DNA of 40,762 nucleotides, taken from assembly GCA_018830325.1 (NCBI GenBank), contig JAHJSQ010000130.1:1-40762 (forward strand), in the 5' to 3' direction. Positions 1 to 9,626 of the stretch are shown in pieces; the first letter of the stretch is position 1; each line of letters starts with the position of its first letter. This DNA is from Gammaproteobacteria bacterium (GTDB lineage: Bacteria > Pseudomonadota > Gammaproteobacteria > Methylococcales > Methylomonadaceae). Position numbers and translations under genes: made by a program. Under the pieces are notes generated by a model, which saw only the letters and a program-made list of their open reading frames with translations, ran no database searches and was not told the origin of the DNA.

Positions 1-141
1 GTAGGCTTTGTAGACGCCGCCACGCGCATCCGCCATCACTTTTGTCAATGCCGCGGTTAATGTGGTTTTACCATGATCGACGTGACCGATGGTTCCTACG
101 TTTACGTGTGGTTTTTTACGTTCGAATTTTTCTTTGGACAT
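1..141 (-). CDS. tuf: Elongation factor Tu, N-terminal part (runs off left edge)
   Basis: Only the first 47 codons lie in the window; the rest is beyond position 1. The frame opens [14 protein letters not shown] and continues into the G1/P-loop GHVDHGKTT, which is diagnostic of EF-Tu, the GTPase that delivers aminoacyl-tRNA to the ribosome. The start ATG is at 139-141. It follows the tRNA-Tyr, tRNA-Gly and tRNA-Thr genes on the same strand, the order known from the tufB locus of Gammaproteobacteria, so it is probably co-transcribed with them from the promoter at 470-498. No anomaly is visible in the part present. Confidence 0.97.
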   Translation of the reverse strand, partial: MSKEKFERKKPHVNVGTIGHVDHGKTTLTAALTKVMADARGGVYKAY

Positions 142-179
142 TTTACTTTCCCGAAAAAGCTTTTATTGTTGCAAATTTA

Positions 180-255
<76 letters not shown>

Positions 256-272
256 AGAAACCACCGATCATC

Positions 273-346
273 TGGAGCGGGTGATGGGAATCGAACCCAC
301 GTGACCAGCTTGGAAGGCTGGAGTTCTACCATTGAACTACACCCGC
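273..346 (-). tRNA. glyT: tRNA-Gly (TCC)
   Basis: The minus strand folds as GCGGGTGTAGTTCAATGG at the 5' end, with a complementary acceptor and an encoded CCA. The anticodon loop CTTCCAA gives anticodon TCC, and the T arm has GGTTCGATTCC. It lies between the Tyr and Thr tRNAs in the tuf operon. Confidence 0.95.
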
Positions 347-366
347 AATCTTAAATTTAAACAGGA

Positions 367-451
367 TGGTGGAGGGGGGAGGATTCGAACCTCCGAAGGC
401 AGAGCCGGCAGATTTACAGTCTGATCCCTTTGGCCACTCGGGAACCCCTCC
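367..451 (-). tRNA. tyrU: tRNA-Tyr (GTA)
   Basis: A class II tRNA of 85 nt including CCA. The minus strand opens GGAGGGGTTCCCGAGTGGCC, the anticodon loop CTGTAAA gives GTA, and a long variable arm precedes GGTTCGAATCC. It is the first gene of the tRNA-tuf transcript. Confidence 0.95.
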
Positions 452-469
452 AAAACCAGGAAGCAGGCC

Positions 470-498
470 ATTCTCACAAAACTCTATGACATTGTCAA
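470..498 (-). promoter_or_regulatory. Predicted sigma-70 promoter of the tRNA-Tyr/Gly/Thr-tuf operon
   Basis: On the minus strand a perfect -35 TTGACA (493-498) is followed after 17 bp by GAGAAT (470-475). This places transcription start about 10 nt upstream of tRNA-Tyr. The spacing is ideal but the -10 matches the consensus only in part. Confidence 0.6.
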
Positions 499-575
499 GA
501 AGAACAACCTATTTTTGCGTTTCTGCCGCCATTCAAACTGACAAAAACACAACTTATAAACTTTTTAGTCTTATA

Positions 576-595
576 TTTGCCTACATATTGGCAAA
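576..595 (-). terminator. Weak hairpin downstream of rplY
   Basis: TTTGCC and GGCAAA form a 6-bp stem around an 8-nt loop, about 20 bp past the rplY stop on the minus strand. No clear T-run follows, so a role as terminator is uncertain. Confidence 0.25.
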
Positions 596-616
596 CACGG
601 GTAGAGCATTAATCGA

Positions 617-1237
617 TTACTCTTCAGTATCTGAAGCAGCCTCGGTCTTTTCGACCTTTGGAGGCACAATTGTCACCACTGAAACATCCGCATCATGATC
701 GTCGCCGTGTGACAACGCTAAGAACTCAACACCTTTCGGCGCATTTAATTGAGAAACATGCAACGATTCACCAAGACTCAAATTCGTTAAATCGACTTCG
801 ATATACTCAGGGAGATCTTCTGGCAAGCAAGCCACCTCTATGTCGACTAAATTATGCATAACCACACCGCCTACTTTAGCACCAACACAGATTTCTTCAT
901 TGATAAAATGAAGAGGCACTTGAGCCTTTAACTTATCATTCGCATTTACTCGCAAAAAATCCAAATGCAAGACCTTAGCTTTAGCAGGATGTCTTTGTAC
1001 GGATTTTAGAATTGCTTTTTGCACCTTGCCCGCAACAACCACATCTAAGATATGCGAATAAACAGCCTCGTGAGCAAGATGCTTAACAACTTCATTATGA
1101 TCCAAAACCAACATTTCAGGATCATCTTCTCCGCCGTAAATTACCGCCGGAATTTTTCCTTGTCGACGAACCGACTTAGCAGAAGCAGTTCCCGGTTTTA
1201 CCCGAGCTTCCGCTACGAATTCAAATACGCTTGACAT
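617..1237 (-). CDS. rplY: 50S ribosomal protein L25/general stress protein Ctc
   Basis: 206 residues starting MSSVFEFVAEARVKPGTASAKSVRR. The length and the two-domain layout fit the long L25/TL5/CTC type: an N-terminal 5S rRNA-binding L25 domain (about 1-95) with RQGKIPAVIYGG, and a C-terminal TL5 beta domain (about 95-190). The short E. coli form has only the first domain. The C-terminus is acidic. An upstream in-frame start at 1267 would add ten residues not usual for the family; the ATG at 1237 has GGAG at proper spacing and is preferred. It follows prs by about 40 bp on the same strand, the common prs-rplY arrangement. Confidence 0.95.
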   Translation of the reverse strand: MSSVFEFVAEARVKPGTASAKSVRRQGKIPAVIYGGEDDPEMLVLDHNEVVKHLAHEAVYSHILDVVVAGKVQKAILKSVQRHPAKAKVLHLDFLRVNANDKLKAQVPLHFINEEICVGAKVGGVVMHNLVDIEVACLPEDLPEYIEVDLTNLSLGESLHVSQLNAPKGVEFLALSHGDDHDADVSVVTIVPPKVEKTEAASDTEE

Positions 1238-1279
1238 TTCATTCTCCAAAGCTGTGCATCTATACACTTCGCTAATTTA

Positions 1280-2233
1280 TCAATCCACATACAACGAGCT
1301 AACCGACTCACCGACTGCGATACGTCTTATCGTTTCCGCCAGCATCTCCGCAACGCTGAGCTGCCTAATTTTACCAATGCGACTTGCTTCTAAGCTTAAC
1401 GGTATCGTATCGGTTACGACCAATTCATCCAAAACCGAATCCCTCAAATTATCAATTGCTCTTCCGGAAAGAACAGCATGCGTACAGTAAGCCACAACCC
1501 TGACCGCACCATGATCTTTCAATGCTTCCGCTGCATGACATAGAGTACCGGCAGTATCGACTAGATCATCGATCATAACGCAGGTACGCCCCTCAACATC
1601 GCCTATGATATGCATTATCTCGGAAACATTAGCTTTAGGACGTCTTTTATCTATTATTGCCAAATCAGCATCATCAAGCCGTTTAGCCAGAGCCCTTGCC
1701 CTAACAACCCCACCCACATCGGGCGAGACAACTATTAGATCCTTATACTTTTGCCGCCAAACATCGCCCAGCAAAATCGGCGAAGCGTAGACATTATCTA
1801 CCGGTATATCAAAAAAACCCTGAATTTGATCCGCATGAAGATCAACAGTGAGCACTCGATCCGCCCCTGCCTCACCTATCATTTTGGCGACTAGTTTAGC
1901 ACTGATAGGAACTCTTGCGGAACGAGAACGCCTATCCTGCCTTGCATAACCATAATACGGCATAACCGCCGTTATTCGAGATGCCGATGCCCGACGAAAT
2001 GCGTCGATCATCACCAGCAACTCCATTAAATTCTCATTTGTCGGAGAACAGGTCGGCTGAATGACAAACACATCCTTGCCTCTTATGTTTTCCTCAACCT
2101 CAACAGCGATCTCTCCGTCACTGAATCGACCTACCGCAGCCATCCCCAGCCGCATACTAAGCTTTTTAACAATACCTTCCGACAACGCCCGATTTGCATT
2201 ACCGGAAAACACCATTAAAGAGGCATCACTCAT
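1280..2233 (-). CDS. prs: Ribose-phosphate pyrophosphokinase (PRPP synthetase)
   Basis: 317 residues, the usual length of class I PRPP synthetase, which makes PRPP from ribose 5-phosphate and ATP for purine, pyrimidine, His, Trp and NAD synthesis. Visible motifs are the signature [11 protein letters not shown] (about 130-140), the flexible-loop residues in [17 protein letters not shown], and the PRPP-binding stretch [14 protein letters not shown] (about 215-228). The ATG is preceded by GGGAG at 8 nt. It lies between tRNA-Gln and rplY, in the same direction as ispE, as in many Gammaproteobacteria. Confidence 0.98.
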   Translation of the reverse strand: MSDASLMVFSGNANRALSEGIVKKLSMRLGMAAVGRFSDGEIAVEVEENIRGKDVFVIQPTCSPTNENLMELLVMIDAFRRASASRITAVMPYYGYARQDRRSRSARVPISAKLVAKMIGEAGADRVLTVDLHADQIQGFFDIPVDNVYASPILLGDVWRQKYKDLIVVSPDVGGVVRARALAKRLDDADLAIIDKRRPKANVSEIMHIIGDVEGRTCVMIDDLVDTAGTLCHAAEALKDHGAVRVVAYCTHAVLSGRAIDNLRDSVLDELVVTDTIPLSLEASRIGKIRQLSVAEMLAETIRRIAVGESVSSLYVD

Positions 2234-2273
2234 TCAGGCACTCCCAGATTGAATTAATTCGCTATTTAGGTAA

Positions 2274-2348
2274 TGGCTGGGCCGCCAGGATTCGAACCTG
2301 GGTATGCGGGGATCAAAACCCCGTGCCTTACCGCTTGGCGACGGCCCA
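2274..2348 (-). tRNA. tRNA-Gln (TTG)
   Basis: The minus strand begins TGGGCCGTCGCCAAGCGG, has anticodon loop TTTTGAT (anticodon TTG), T arm GGTTCGAATCC and an encoded CCA. It sits between ispE and prs, a placement often seen in Gammaproteobacteria. Confidence 0.95.
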
Positions 2349-2372
2349 ATTACTTAGATATACTTACCAGTC

Positions 2373-3221
2373 TTAAGCATCATTCAGACTTGAGTACAAC
2401 GGAGACCTGTTTATTCCCTTACACAGATAGGATTGCCACTTTCCGCTAAGCGACAAATACGCTTTTTTAGCTGCCAACTCTGTATCAAACTGAGCAAAAA
2501 CGCATGCTCCTGTACCTGTCAACCTTGCTTCGGAAAATACGGACAATTCTCTCAAAGCCCTATCAACAGACGGGTAAAGCTTCCGAACAACGCCCAAACA
2601 ATCGTTTTGGTGCTGCCCTGCAATAAAGTCGGCTATTTTGATTGATTTACTATCCCTTGTCAAATCTTTTGATGAAAAAATTTCCTTGGTATCGACATGA
2701 CAATCCGGCTTCAGCACTACGACCCATTTTTCCGACACTTCAATCTCCTGAAACACCTCACCAACGCCTTCCGCCCAGGCACTATGGCCCAAAACAAAAA
2801 TCGGCACATCCGCGCCCAGCCGCAAGCCTAACTGCATCAGCCGCTCACGGGAAAGCCCTAACTGCCATAAATCATTAAGCGCTACCAACGTCGTTGCCGC
2901 ATCGGAACTCCCCCCGCCTAGACCGCCTCCCATAGGCAAGTGTTTTTCAATCTCGATGACAACCCCCCCCTCATAACCGGTTTCTTCTTTTAACAACTGA
3001 GCAGCCCTAAAAGTTAGATCATCACCCTTAGGAACCCCGGGGAGCGGTGTACGCAACGAAATCGCCGACTCATTTACTGGTCGAAACACCAACCAATCGC
3101 ACAAATCAATGAATTGGAATACTGTTTGCAGCAAGTGATACCCATCTTCCCTCTGCCCCACAATTCTCAACATTAAATTCAATTTTGCGGGCGCAGGCCA
3201 TCGTTTATACACCTCACTCAT
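2373..3221 (-). CDS. ispE: 4-diphosphocytidyl-2-C-methyl-D-erythritol kinase
   Basis: 282 residues. A GHMP kinase of the MEP isoprenoid pathway that phosphorylates CDP-ME at the 2-hydroxyl with ATP. The N-terminal WPAPAKLNLMLRIVGQREDGYH holds the substrate-binding lysine and histidine region. The ATP-binding loop LPMGGGLGGGSSDAATTL is at about 91-108, and a C-terminal GTGACVF glycine motif is present. Its start overlaps the end of lolB by 8 bp, so the two are probably translationally coupled, and tRNA-Gln follows 25 bp after its stop. Confidence 0.97.
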   Translation of the reverse strand: MSEVYKRWPAPAKLNLMLRIVGQREDGYHLLQTVFQFIDLCDWLVFRPVNESAISLRTPLPGVPKGDDLTFRAAQLLKEETGYEGGVVIEIEKHLPMGGGLGGGSSDAATTLVALNDLWQLGLSRERLMQLGLRLGADVPIFVLGHSAWAEGVGEVFQEIEVSEKWVVVLKPDCHVDTKEIFSSKDLTRDSKSIKIADFIAGQHQNDCLGVVRKLYPSVDRALRELSVFSEARLTGTGACVFAQFDTELAAKKAYLSLSGKWQSYLCKGINRSPLYSSLNDA

Positions 3222-3801
3222 GCGTATTCCATTGATCTATGATTAGTTTTAATTTCACTTCCGGATTAGAAACATCGATTTTATAGGGCAACAGCCCTCG
3301 ATCGGTTTTTTGCATCTTTCTATATCGAATCGTCCAGTTGTCCTGGATAAAACCATTACCAATATTTTCGAACGACTCATTCGGATCGGTCAAGCCTATC
3401 ACCCAGTAGCGCAATGATCTTAATGGCACATAAAAACCCAGTTGTTCGGTTATAAATTCATCGGACCGATCATAATATCTAACCGCACCGTCGCCTCGAT
3501 CGACGTCGACATAATCGTCGGCAATATTAATGCCCACCGCTCCCTGACCGAATGGCCCCGAAACTCGAATCATCTCTTCGCTATCCGCGCGCCGCCATTC
3601 TATAGCACCAGCCCACGAATCATGTCGAGCCGTTAACGACACACGCCCATCCAGACTCCATTCCCGCAATTGATACAACTCACCTCGACCAAGCTCCGAA
3701 TAAGCCGCCAAATCTTTAATCGGTGAGGCCGAACACCCCGTTAAAACCGATAGAACCAATACCAGCCATCCATAGCGAGATTTTGTGTATTGATTTCTCA
3801 T
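3214..3801 (-). CDS. lolB: Outer-membrane lipoprotein LolB
   Basis: 195 residues with a lipoprotein signal: basic start, hydrophobic core WLVLVLSVL and lipobox LTGC, acylated Cys at about residue 23. LolB accepts lipoproteins from LolA and inserts them in the outer membrane. The mature part shows family features such as WSLDGRVSLT, the WxGxIEWRR-like strand and a GWF-type hydrophobic loop region. It starts in an ATGA overlap with the upstream TPR lipoprotein gene and overlaps ispE downstream, giving a tight three-gene unit. The identification rests mainly on the lipobox, size and the classical lolB-ispE-prs neighbourhood. Confidence 0.93.
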   Translation of the reverse strand: MRNQYTKSRYGWLVLVLSVLTGCSASPIKDLAAYSELGRGELYQLREWSLDGRVSLTARHDSWAGAIEWRRADSEEMIRVSGPFGQGAVGINIADDYVDVDRGDGAVRYYDRSDEFITEQLGFYVPLRSLRYWVIGLTDPNESFENIGNGFIQDNWTIRYRKMQKTDRGLLPYKIDVSNPEVKLKLIIDQWNTHE

Positions 3802-5555
3802 TCAGCATCAAGAATGCGCTGCTGAAAATCCAAAAGATATTCATCGTCCGGCGACATTTTTATCGTCTGCTCGAATAATTTCTTCGCTTCATCCCTGCGA
3901 CCCAAGACCCATAAGACTTCCGCCAAATGCGCCGCAATTTCGTTTTCTTGCTGCTTGGAATAAGCCTTCTGCAAATATTCTAAAGCCTTTTCATAATTCC
4001 CCAGCTTAAATTGCAACCATCCATAGCTATCAATAATGACCGCCTCATCCGGCTGCAATTCCAGAGCCTTTTCAAGATACACCAGCGCCTCTTCGTAACG
4101 CTCGGTTCTATCCGCCAAGGTATAGCCCAATGCGTTCAAAGCACTCACATCATCGGGATACTGAGCCAGTATCCTTCTTAAATCTTGCTCCAGTACGTCT
4201 AGGCGATCAATACGTTCCGACACCAAAGCCCGAGTATATAACAATTCTTTTTGCTCGGGCATTTCTTCAATTGCCTTGCTCAACAAGTCGAACGCCTTGA
4301 TATATTGCTTTTGTTCGTTATAAAACTCCGCCTCTAACAACAGCGCTCGCATCTTTTCATCGGACGAACGCGCACGAAGCCGGCTTAATCGCTGGGACGC
4401 CTCTTCAAATTGCTTATCTTTAATCAGTAGCGATATTCCCGCAGCCGCAGCATCGAAACGTAGACTCCCCCTCGAGACCTTATCGAACCAAACCAGCGCC
4501 TCGCTATTTCTGCCATCCCGAACCGCAATTCTACCCAGGTAAAAACTTGCCTGATCACTCCATTCGGGATAAGGAATCAAACCCTTAAACAAGGACTCTG
4601 CCTTATCGTCTCGCTCCATCTGTAAATTAACCAACGCCAAAGAAAAACGCGATTCAAAATCCTCCGGTTCCTGATCAATGATATCCAGATACAACCTGCT
4701 AGCCTCATCATACTCGCTCAACTTAACCAGGACTTGGGCCAACAACTTCTTAATCTTCAAACTATCCTGATTTTGCTCCGATAAATCCGTGAGATAAACC
4801 CTTGCATTATCTAAATCTCCAGAAAAAGCCGCAATTTGCGCCCTAAATAACAAAGCCTTTTCCCAATCCGGTCGCAATTCAATGGCTTGATCAATTTTAC
4901 GTTGCGCCAAAACATTGCTGTTTAACTGCATTGCCAACATGGCTTGAATAAAAAAAACAGTGGCTTCTTCCGGCCTTTGCTCGGCAAGATCTTCCAATAC
5001 ATCATATACGAAAGCGGTATTGCCTTTTTGACCCAACGCTCTAATTAACTCAACAAACGCATCTTCAAAACCTTCTGGGTCCATATCCAACAAAAAGAGA
5101 GCATGCTCGATAGCCGAAGGCTTTACTTCCTTTCTTAAGGCCGATAGCAAGGCTATTTTTCTTGCTGTTAAATTATCCGGCTCTTGTTTCAACCAAAGCA
5201 CAACAGCCTCATCGCCTCGTTCGGTATCTTTAATGTAAAGAGCAATCTTCGCAGCACGCTCGGTCAACCTAACATCGTTAACCCGTTTTGCGGCCTCGAG
5301 ATACCCTTCCAGAGCAACATCGTACTGTCCTCTTTGCCCGGCAATTTCAGCGGCCAGCAACATGTACATAATATCCGGCTCAATAGCGGTTATAGGCTCC
5401 GCTGATTCGACGCCTTGCTCGTCATGAGAACTTTGTGAATACTCGTCAAGCTCATCCATGGCTCGCCCTCTTTCCTGAGAGGAACCGCAACCACTAAGAA
5501 AAACAAGGGCTATTACGGCAATTAACTTATAATTCGACACACTCACATCCTTCAT
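3798..5555 (-). CDS. TPR-repeat lipoprotein, lolB neighbour
   Basis: 585 residues from the ATG at 5555. A TTG three codons upstream is the alternative start; neither has a strong ribosome-binding site. The N-terminus KLIAVIALVFLSGCGSS is a lipoprotein signal with lipobox LSGC. After an acidic linker, the rest is a series of about a dozen TPR-like helical repeats, the clearest being ALNALGYTLADRTERYEEAL and IDSYGWLQFKLGNYEKALEYL near the C-terminus. Such proteins are often found next to lolB in Gammaproteobacteria. Function is not established; a scaffolding role in the cell envelope is likely. Its stop overlaps the lolB start (ATGA). Confidence 0.88.
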   Translation of the reverse strand: MKDVSVSNYKLIAVIALVFLSGCGSSQERGRAMDELDEYSQSSHDEQGVESAEPITAIEPDIMYMLLAAEIAGQRGQYDVALEGYLEAAKRVNDVRLTERAAKIALYIKDTERGDEAVVLWLKQEPDNLTARKIALLSALRKEVKPSAIEHALFLLDMDPEGFEDAFVELIRALGQKGNTAFVYDVLEDLAEQRPEEATVFFIQAMLAMQLNSNVLAQRKIDQAIELRPDWEKALLFRAQIAAFSGDLDNARVYLTDLSEQNQDSLKIKKLLAQVLVKLSEYDEASRLYLDIIDQEPEDFESRFSLALVNLQMERDDKAESLFKGLIPYPEWSDQASFYLGRIAVRDGRNSEALVWFDKVSRGSLRFDAAAAGISLLIKDKQFEEASQRLSRLRARSSDEKMRALLLEAEFYNEQKQYIKAFDLLSKAIEEMPEQKELLYTRALVSERIDRLDVLEQDLRRILAQYPDDVSALNALGYTLADRTERYEEALVYLEKALELQPDEAVIIDSYGWLQFKLGNYEKALEYLQKAYSKQQENEIAAHLAEVLWVLGRRDEAKKLFEQTIKMSPDDEYLLDFQQRILDAE

Positions 5556-6088
5556 ATTTTGCAATACAGTTTTGCAATAGATTAGCAGAAAAACATTTCA
5601 GTTCGGATAGTTGTTTTACTGCATTTGAATAAAACTTAATTATTTAATTAAAATATTAAAAAATTTGACTAAAAAAATAATTTTGGCAAACAATGGCGCG
5701 CCATAGAAAACTAACTTAGGATTTGACCATAAATAACATCTCTATTTCTTATGACAGGATCTTCAGGAGTCTGGGTCGAGCAGGTTTTTGCTCTCGCAAC
5801 ATGTGCTTTCACCCAGCACCTAAGCCCCATAGCCCATTGGCTTATGGCCAACTATCTTGGATAATTAAGGCGCTAGGCCTGTCAAGCGAGCAACCGAACC
5901 TATTAAAAACACATAGACCTGAAGTTGCTTGTCACGAAATTCTTATGACGAAACTTAAATCCGCTAAGTTCAATCGGTAATTTCACACACGCAAATCGAT
6001 ACAGCAACTTTAGACGATTTCAATAGCCTAATGGCCTGACTTACCAAGCTAAAAAACCACATTCGCTCCGAACTCTAAATTTAAAACG
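5556..6088. other. Divergent intergenic region between the TPR lipoprotein gene and hemA
   Basis: 533 bp without a supported gene. The first 150 bp are very AT-rich (about 5630-5690) and should carry promoters for one or both divergent genes, but no convincing -35/-10 pair was found. Family A element copy 1 fills 5719-5942. The last 140 bp before hemA show nothing recognisable. Confidence 0.6.
5719..5942. mobile_element. Family A palindromic MITE, copy 1 (224 bp)
   Basis: Begins GGATTTGACCATAAATAAC and ends with the degenerate complement GTCACGAAATTC. It is flanked on both sides by TTA (5716-5718 and 5943-5945), read as a 3-bp target duplication. Inside lies the conserved inner stem beginning ACCCAGCACCTAA with CCATAGCC..GGCTTATGG, and CCTGTCAAGCGAG near the right end. 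It is the most diverged complete copy. Confidence 0.8.
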
Positions 6089-7348
6089 ATGACACTTCTT
6101 GCCGTAGGGATAAATTACAACACCGCCCCCGTTTCTATCCGAGAAAGGCTAGCTTACCCTGCCGAAATATTGGATTCATCACTCAAAGATCTATGGCGTT
6201 TAAAGGATATATCCGAAGCCGCTATTCTATCGACCTGCAACCGAACGGAATTTTATTGCGAATCATCCAATGAAAATAAACACATTTTGATCGATTGGGT
6301 CGCTCAAACCCGTAACATCAAGCCTAACGATTTGACCCCCTATCTTTACACCTACAACGATAACCAGTTAATTCGGCATATGTTTCGAGTTGCATGCGGC
6401 TTGGACTCCATGGTCCTCGGCGAACCGCAAATATTAGGTCAAATGAAAGCCGCTTATCAAGCCGCTAATGAAGCGGGCACCTTGGGCAAATATTTAGGTA
6501 AGCTCTTTCAGCATACTTTTTCCGCGGCAAAAAAAGTCAGAACCGATACCGCCATAGGATCGAGCCCGGTTTCAGTAGCCTTCGCCGCCGTGCAACTGGC
6601 ACAACAAATCTTCGATAAATTAAGCGAGCAAACCGCGATTCTAATCGGCGCGGGCGAAACCATCGAATTGACGGCACGGCATTTGGTCCAACATGGCATC
6701 GGACGCATCATCATCGCCAATCGAACCTATGATAAAGCGCACGCCTTGGCGACGCGCTTTAACGGTTATGCCATTGCGCTATCGGAATTACCGATGCACT
6801 TGGCCGAAGCCGATATCGTCGTTTCATCGACAGCAAGCTCACTGCCGATTTTAGGGAAGGGTCGAGTAGAAAGTGCCATCAAAAAACGCAAACACAAGCC
6901 AATGTTCATGGTCGACTTGGCAGTTCCGCGCGACATAGAATCAGAAGTCGAACAACTGAACGATGTCTATCTCTATACGGTCGACGACCTCAAAAACACG
7001 ATCGACCAAAACATGGATAACCGGCGCAAAGCCGCCGAACAAGCGGAAGAAATCATCGATACTCAGGTCGAACATTTTCTTTCCTGGTTGCGTTCGCAAG
7101 GCGCGTTAACCACGATCAAAGACTACCGCATTCAGGCCGAGCAAATTCGCGACGACGCGTTACGCAAAACATTAAATCAATTACAAAGCGGCATTTCCGC
7201 CGAAGAAGCGCTGCAGAGACTCGCTCATACATTGACTAACAAGCTAATCCATACGCCCAGTGCGCAAATTCGGGAAGCCGGCACCAACGAAAGACACGAC
7301 TTAATAGCGGCGGCCCGCGAAATTTTCAAATTGAACAACACACAATGA
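6089..7348 (+). CDS. hemA: Glutamyl-tRNA reductase
   Basis: 419 residues, typical for HemA, which reduces Glu-tRNA to glutamate-1-semialdehyde with NADPH, the first step of C5 tetrapyrrole synthesis. The catalytic Cys lies in [13 protein letters not shown] (about residue 50). The signature [22 protein letters not shown] follows at about 96-117, then the NADPH-binding domain with [15 protein letters not shown] (about 185-200), and a C-terminal helical dimerisation domain. The stop overlaps the prfA start in ATGA. The hemA-prfA-prmC order is conserved in Gammaproteobacteria. Confidence 0.98.
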   Translation: MTLLAVGINYNTAPVSIRERLAYPAEILDSSLKDLWRLKDISEAAILSTCNRTEFYCESSNENKHILIDWVAQTRNIKPNDLTPYLYTYNDNQLIRHMFRVACGLDSMVLGEPQILGQMKAAYQAANEAGTLGKYLGKLFQHTFSAAKKVRTDTAIGSSPVSVAFAAVQLAQQIFDKLSEQTAILIGAGETIELTARHLVQHGIGRIIIANRTYDKAHALATRFNGYAIALSELPMHLAEADIVVSSTASSLPILGKGRVESAIKKRKHKPMFMVDLAVPRDIESEVEQLNDVYLYTVDDLKNTIDQNMDNRRKAAEQAEEIIDTQVEHFLSWLRSQGALTTIKDYRIQAEQIRDDALRKTLNQLQSGISAEEALQRLAHTLTNKLIHTPSAQIREAGTNERHDLIAAAREIFKLNNTQ

Positions 7349-8430
7349 AGCCATCCATAGAACACAAATTAGCCAACTTAAGCGAACGTTTCGATGAAAT
7401 CACCGCCTTATTGGCCGAGCCCGAAGTACAAGCCAATCAGAATAAATTCCGCTCATTGAGCCAAGAATACGCTCAAATCAACCCGATTGTCACATGCTAT
7501 AAACGCTATCTCGATACCGCCGAAAATCTAGCCGGGGCGCAAGAAATGGCAAAAGACCCGGACCCGGATCTGCGCGAAATGGCCCACGAGGAAATACTCG
7601 CCGCCGAAAAACAACAAAAGGTCATTGAGCAAGAACTGCAGATTTTATTATTGCCGAGAGACCCTAACGACAACAGAAACATTTTCCTGGAAATCCGCGC
7701 CGGGACCGGCGGCGATGAAGCCGCGATATTTTCAGGCGATCTCGCGCGCATGTATCAGCGCTATGCCGAGAAAAAAGGCTGGAAGACCGAGATTATCAAT
7801 GAAAACGAAGGCGAACATGGCGGCTATAAGGAAATTATCCTGCGTGTAACCGGCCAAGATGTCTATTCGCAACTCAAATTCGAATCGGGAGCACATCGAG
7901 TACAACGCGTCCCGGAAACCGAGTCCCAGGGGCGCATCCATACTTCGGCTTGCACCGTTGCAGTCATGCCCGAAGTCGAGGAAGTCGATGCTATCGACAT
8001 TAATCCCGCAGACCTTCGTATCGATACGTATCGCTCATCCGGCGCGGGCGGTCAACATGTCAACAAAACAGACTCGGCAATCCGCATCACTCATCTTCCG
8101 AGCGGCATCGTCGTCGAATGTCAGGACGAACGCTCACAACACAAAAACCGTGCCCGAGCGATGTCGTTATTGCAATCGCGCCTATTATCGGCCGAACAGG
8201 AAAAACATCAAGCCGAACAACAGGCGAATCGCAAACTTCAAGTCGGCAGCGGCGACCGCTCCGAGAGGATTCGCACCTACAATTACCCGCAGGGGCGCAT
8301 GACCGACCACCGAATCAATCTGACGCTGTATAAACTTGACGAGATCATGGAAGGCGGACTCAATCATGTCATCGAGCCGTTAATTAACGAGCATCAAGCT
8401 GAACTATTGACACAACTGGGCGAAAATTAA
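7345..8430 (+). CDS. prfA: Peptide chain release factor 1
   Basis: 361 residues. RF1 reads UAA and UAG stop codons and triggers peptide release. The GGQ catalytic motif is in [15 protein letters not shown] (about 225-240). The tripeptide anticodon region reads [14 protein letters not shown], with P-E-T in the place usually occupied by P-A-T or P-V-T. The GGQ glutamine is the expected substrate for methylation by PrmC, whose gene starts 4 bp downstream. Start overlaps the hemA stop. Confidence 0.98.
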   Translation: MKPSIEHKLANLSERFDEITALLAEPEVQANQNKFRSLSQEYAQINPIVTCYKRYLDTAENLAGAQEMAKDPDPDLREMAHEEILAAEKQQKVIEQELQILLLPRDPNDNRNIFLEIRAGTGGDEAAIFSGDLARMYQRYAEKKGWKTEIINENEGEHGGYKEIILRVTGQDVYSQLKFESGAHRVQRVPETESQGRIHTSACTVAVMPEVEEVDAIDINPADLRIDTYRSSGAGGQHVNKTDSAIRITHLPSGIVVECQDERSQHKNRARAMSLLQSRLLSAEQEKHQAEQQANRKLQVGSGDRSERIRTYNYPQGRMTDHRINLTLYKLDEIMEGGLNHVIEPLINEHQAELLTQLGEN

Positions 8431-8434
8431 ACCG

Positions 8435-9280
8435 ATGCCCACCGTTCAATCGGCATTGGCACACGCGGCCCAAAGTTTGAGTTTCGTTTCCGAATCGCCC
8501 TTGCTCGACGCCGAAATTCTGCTCTGCCTCGCGCTCGATAAAGACCGCTCTCATCTGCGCGCATGGCCGGATAAAAAGTTATTACCCGAACAAAACAGCC
8601 ATTTCAAAGCGCTACTGCAAAAACGGCTTTCCGGCATGCCGATCGCATACATCACCGGCAACCGCGAATTCTGGTCGCGTGATTTCGAAGTTAACCGCGA
8701 CGTGCTGATCCCAAGGCCCGACACCGAACTACTAATCGAACTGGCCTTGCAACGGATACCGGAACGGCAACCTTACCGACTGATCGATTTAGGAACCGGA
8801 TCCGGTATCATAGCCATTACCCTGGCCGCCGAGCGCCCCGATAGCGAAGTCATTGCCACCGACTTCAGCACTAACGCGCTGACAATCGCCCGCCGAAATG
8901 CCCAGGGACACAATGTTCGGAACATCCAATTTTTGCAAAGCGATTGGTTTGGGGCGATAAGCGACTCGACGCTGTTCAATCTTGTCGTCAGCAACCCGCC
9001 CTATATCGCGGATTACGACCCGCACTTAACCGAAGGCGATGTCAGATTCGAACCCATGTCCGCATTGATCGCGGACAATCATGGCTTGAGTGATATCGAG
9101 CGCATCGCGACCGCCGCCAGACGACATTTGCTTCCTCAAGGTCACTTATTGATCGAACACGGCTACAATCAACAAGATCAAGTCCAGGCTATCTTCAGCC
9201 AATTGAATTACCGTAATATCGTCACCTATCACGATCTTTCAGGTCAGCCTCGGGTCACTTATGGACAATCGTGTCCATAG
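8435..9280 (+). CDS. prmC: Release factor glutamine methyltransferase
   Basis: 281 residues. An S-adenosylmethionine-dependent methyltransferase that methylates the GGQ glutamine of RF1 and RF2. It has an N-terminal helical domain (1-75), then REFWSRDFEVNRDVLIPRPDTE, the SAM-binding loop LIDLGTGSGIIAITLA (about 114-128) and the catalytic NPPY in VVSNPPYIADYDPHL (about 187-190). It is the last gene of hemA-prfA-prmC. Family A copy 2 is inserted only 12 bp past its stop. Confidence 0.97.
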   Translation: MPTVQSALAHAAQSLSFVSESPLLDAEILLCLALDKDRSHLRAWPDKKLLPEQNSHFKALLQKRLSGMPIAYITGNREFWSRDFEVNRDVLIPRPDTELLIELALQRIPERQPYRLIDLGTGSGIIAITLAAERPDSEVIATDFSTNALTIARRNAQGHNVRNIQFLQSDWFGAISDSTLFNLVVSNPPYIADYDPHLTEGDVRFEPMSALIADNHGLSDIERIATAARRHLLPQGHLLIEHGYNQQDQVQAIFSQLNYRNIVTYHDLSGQPRVTYGQSCP

Positions 9281-9292
9281 CGATTAAATTTA

Positions 9293-9592
9293 GGAACGAG
9301 CATCGAGTAACTTCTTCAAATGCAGGAAGGGGGGTCGGCGGCTCGATTGACAGGTATCGGCGGCAAGGCAGATTTTTGCTCCTGCAAAATCTGCATTCAT
9401 GCCATCCATGGCAATCAGATTCCGCCGTCAAGCCAACATGGATGTATTTACCCAGCACCTAAATTCCATAGCCCATTAGCCATGGTTAATTGTCTTGGAT
9501 AATTTAGGTGCTGGGTTTACGGCATCCTGTCAAGCGAGTCACCGATCCTCCACAAAGCTTAATGTTTTGAGAAATTATTTTGTGCATATTCC
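9293..9592. mobile_element. Family A palindromic MITE, copy 2 (300 bp)
   Basis: Outer ends are degenerate (GGAACGAGCATCGAG at the left, ATATTCC at the right) but the flanks are still TTA on both sides (9290-9292, 9593-9595). The interior is well conserved: GGCTCGATTGACAGG, a GCAGATTTTTGCTCC hairpin module, CCATCCATGGCAATCAG, the inner stem ACCCAGCACCTAAATT paired with AATTTAGGTGCTGGGT, and CCTGTCAAGCGAG. It fills almost the whole gap between prmC and the JAMM gene. Confidence 0.82.
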
Positions 9593-9626
9593 TTAAATTA
9601 TCTATACGCCAACAACTTAAACAATA

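Noticed and set aside
366-698. Plus-strand frame of 110 codons across tRNA-Tyr
   Set aside because: It reads through the tRNA and the tRNA promoter and has no family resemblance.
5723-5980. Short frame of 85 codons before hemA
   Set aside because: It consists almost entirely of family A copy 1 and has no ribosome-binding site.
7859-8302. Frame-shifted 147-codon frame within prfA
   Set aside because: It overlaps the GGQ-bearing RF1 coding region, which is intact; the arginine/serine-rich translation is typical of an out-of-frame shadow.
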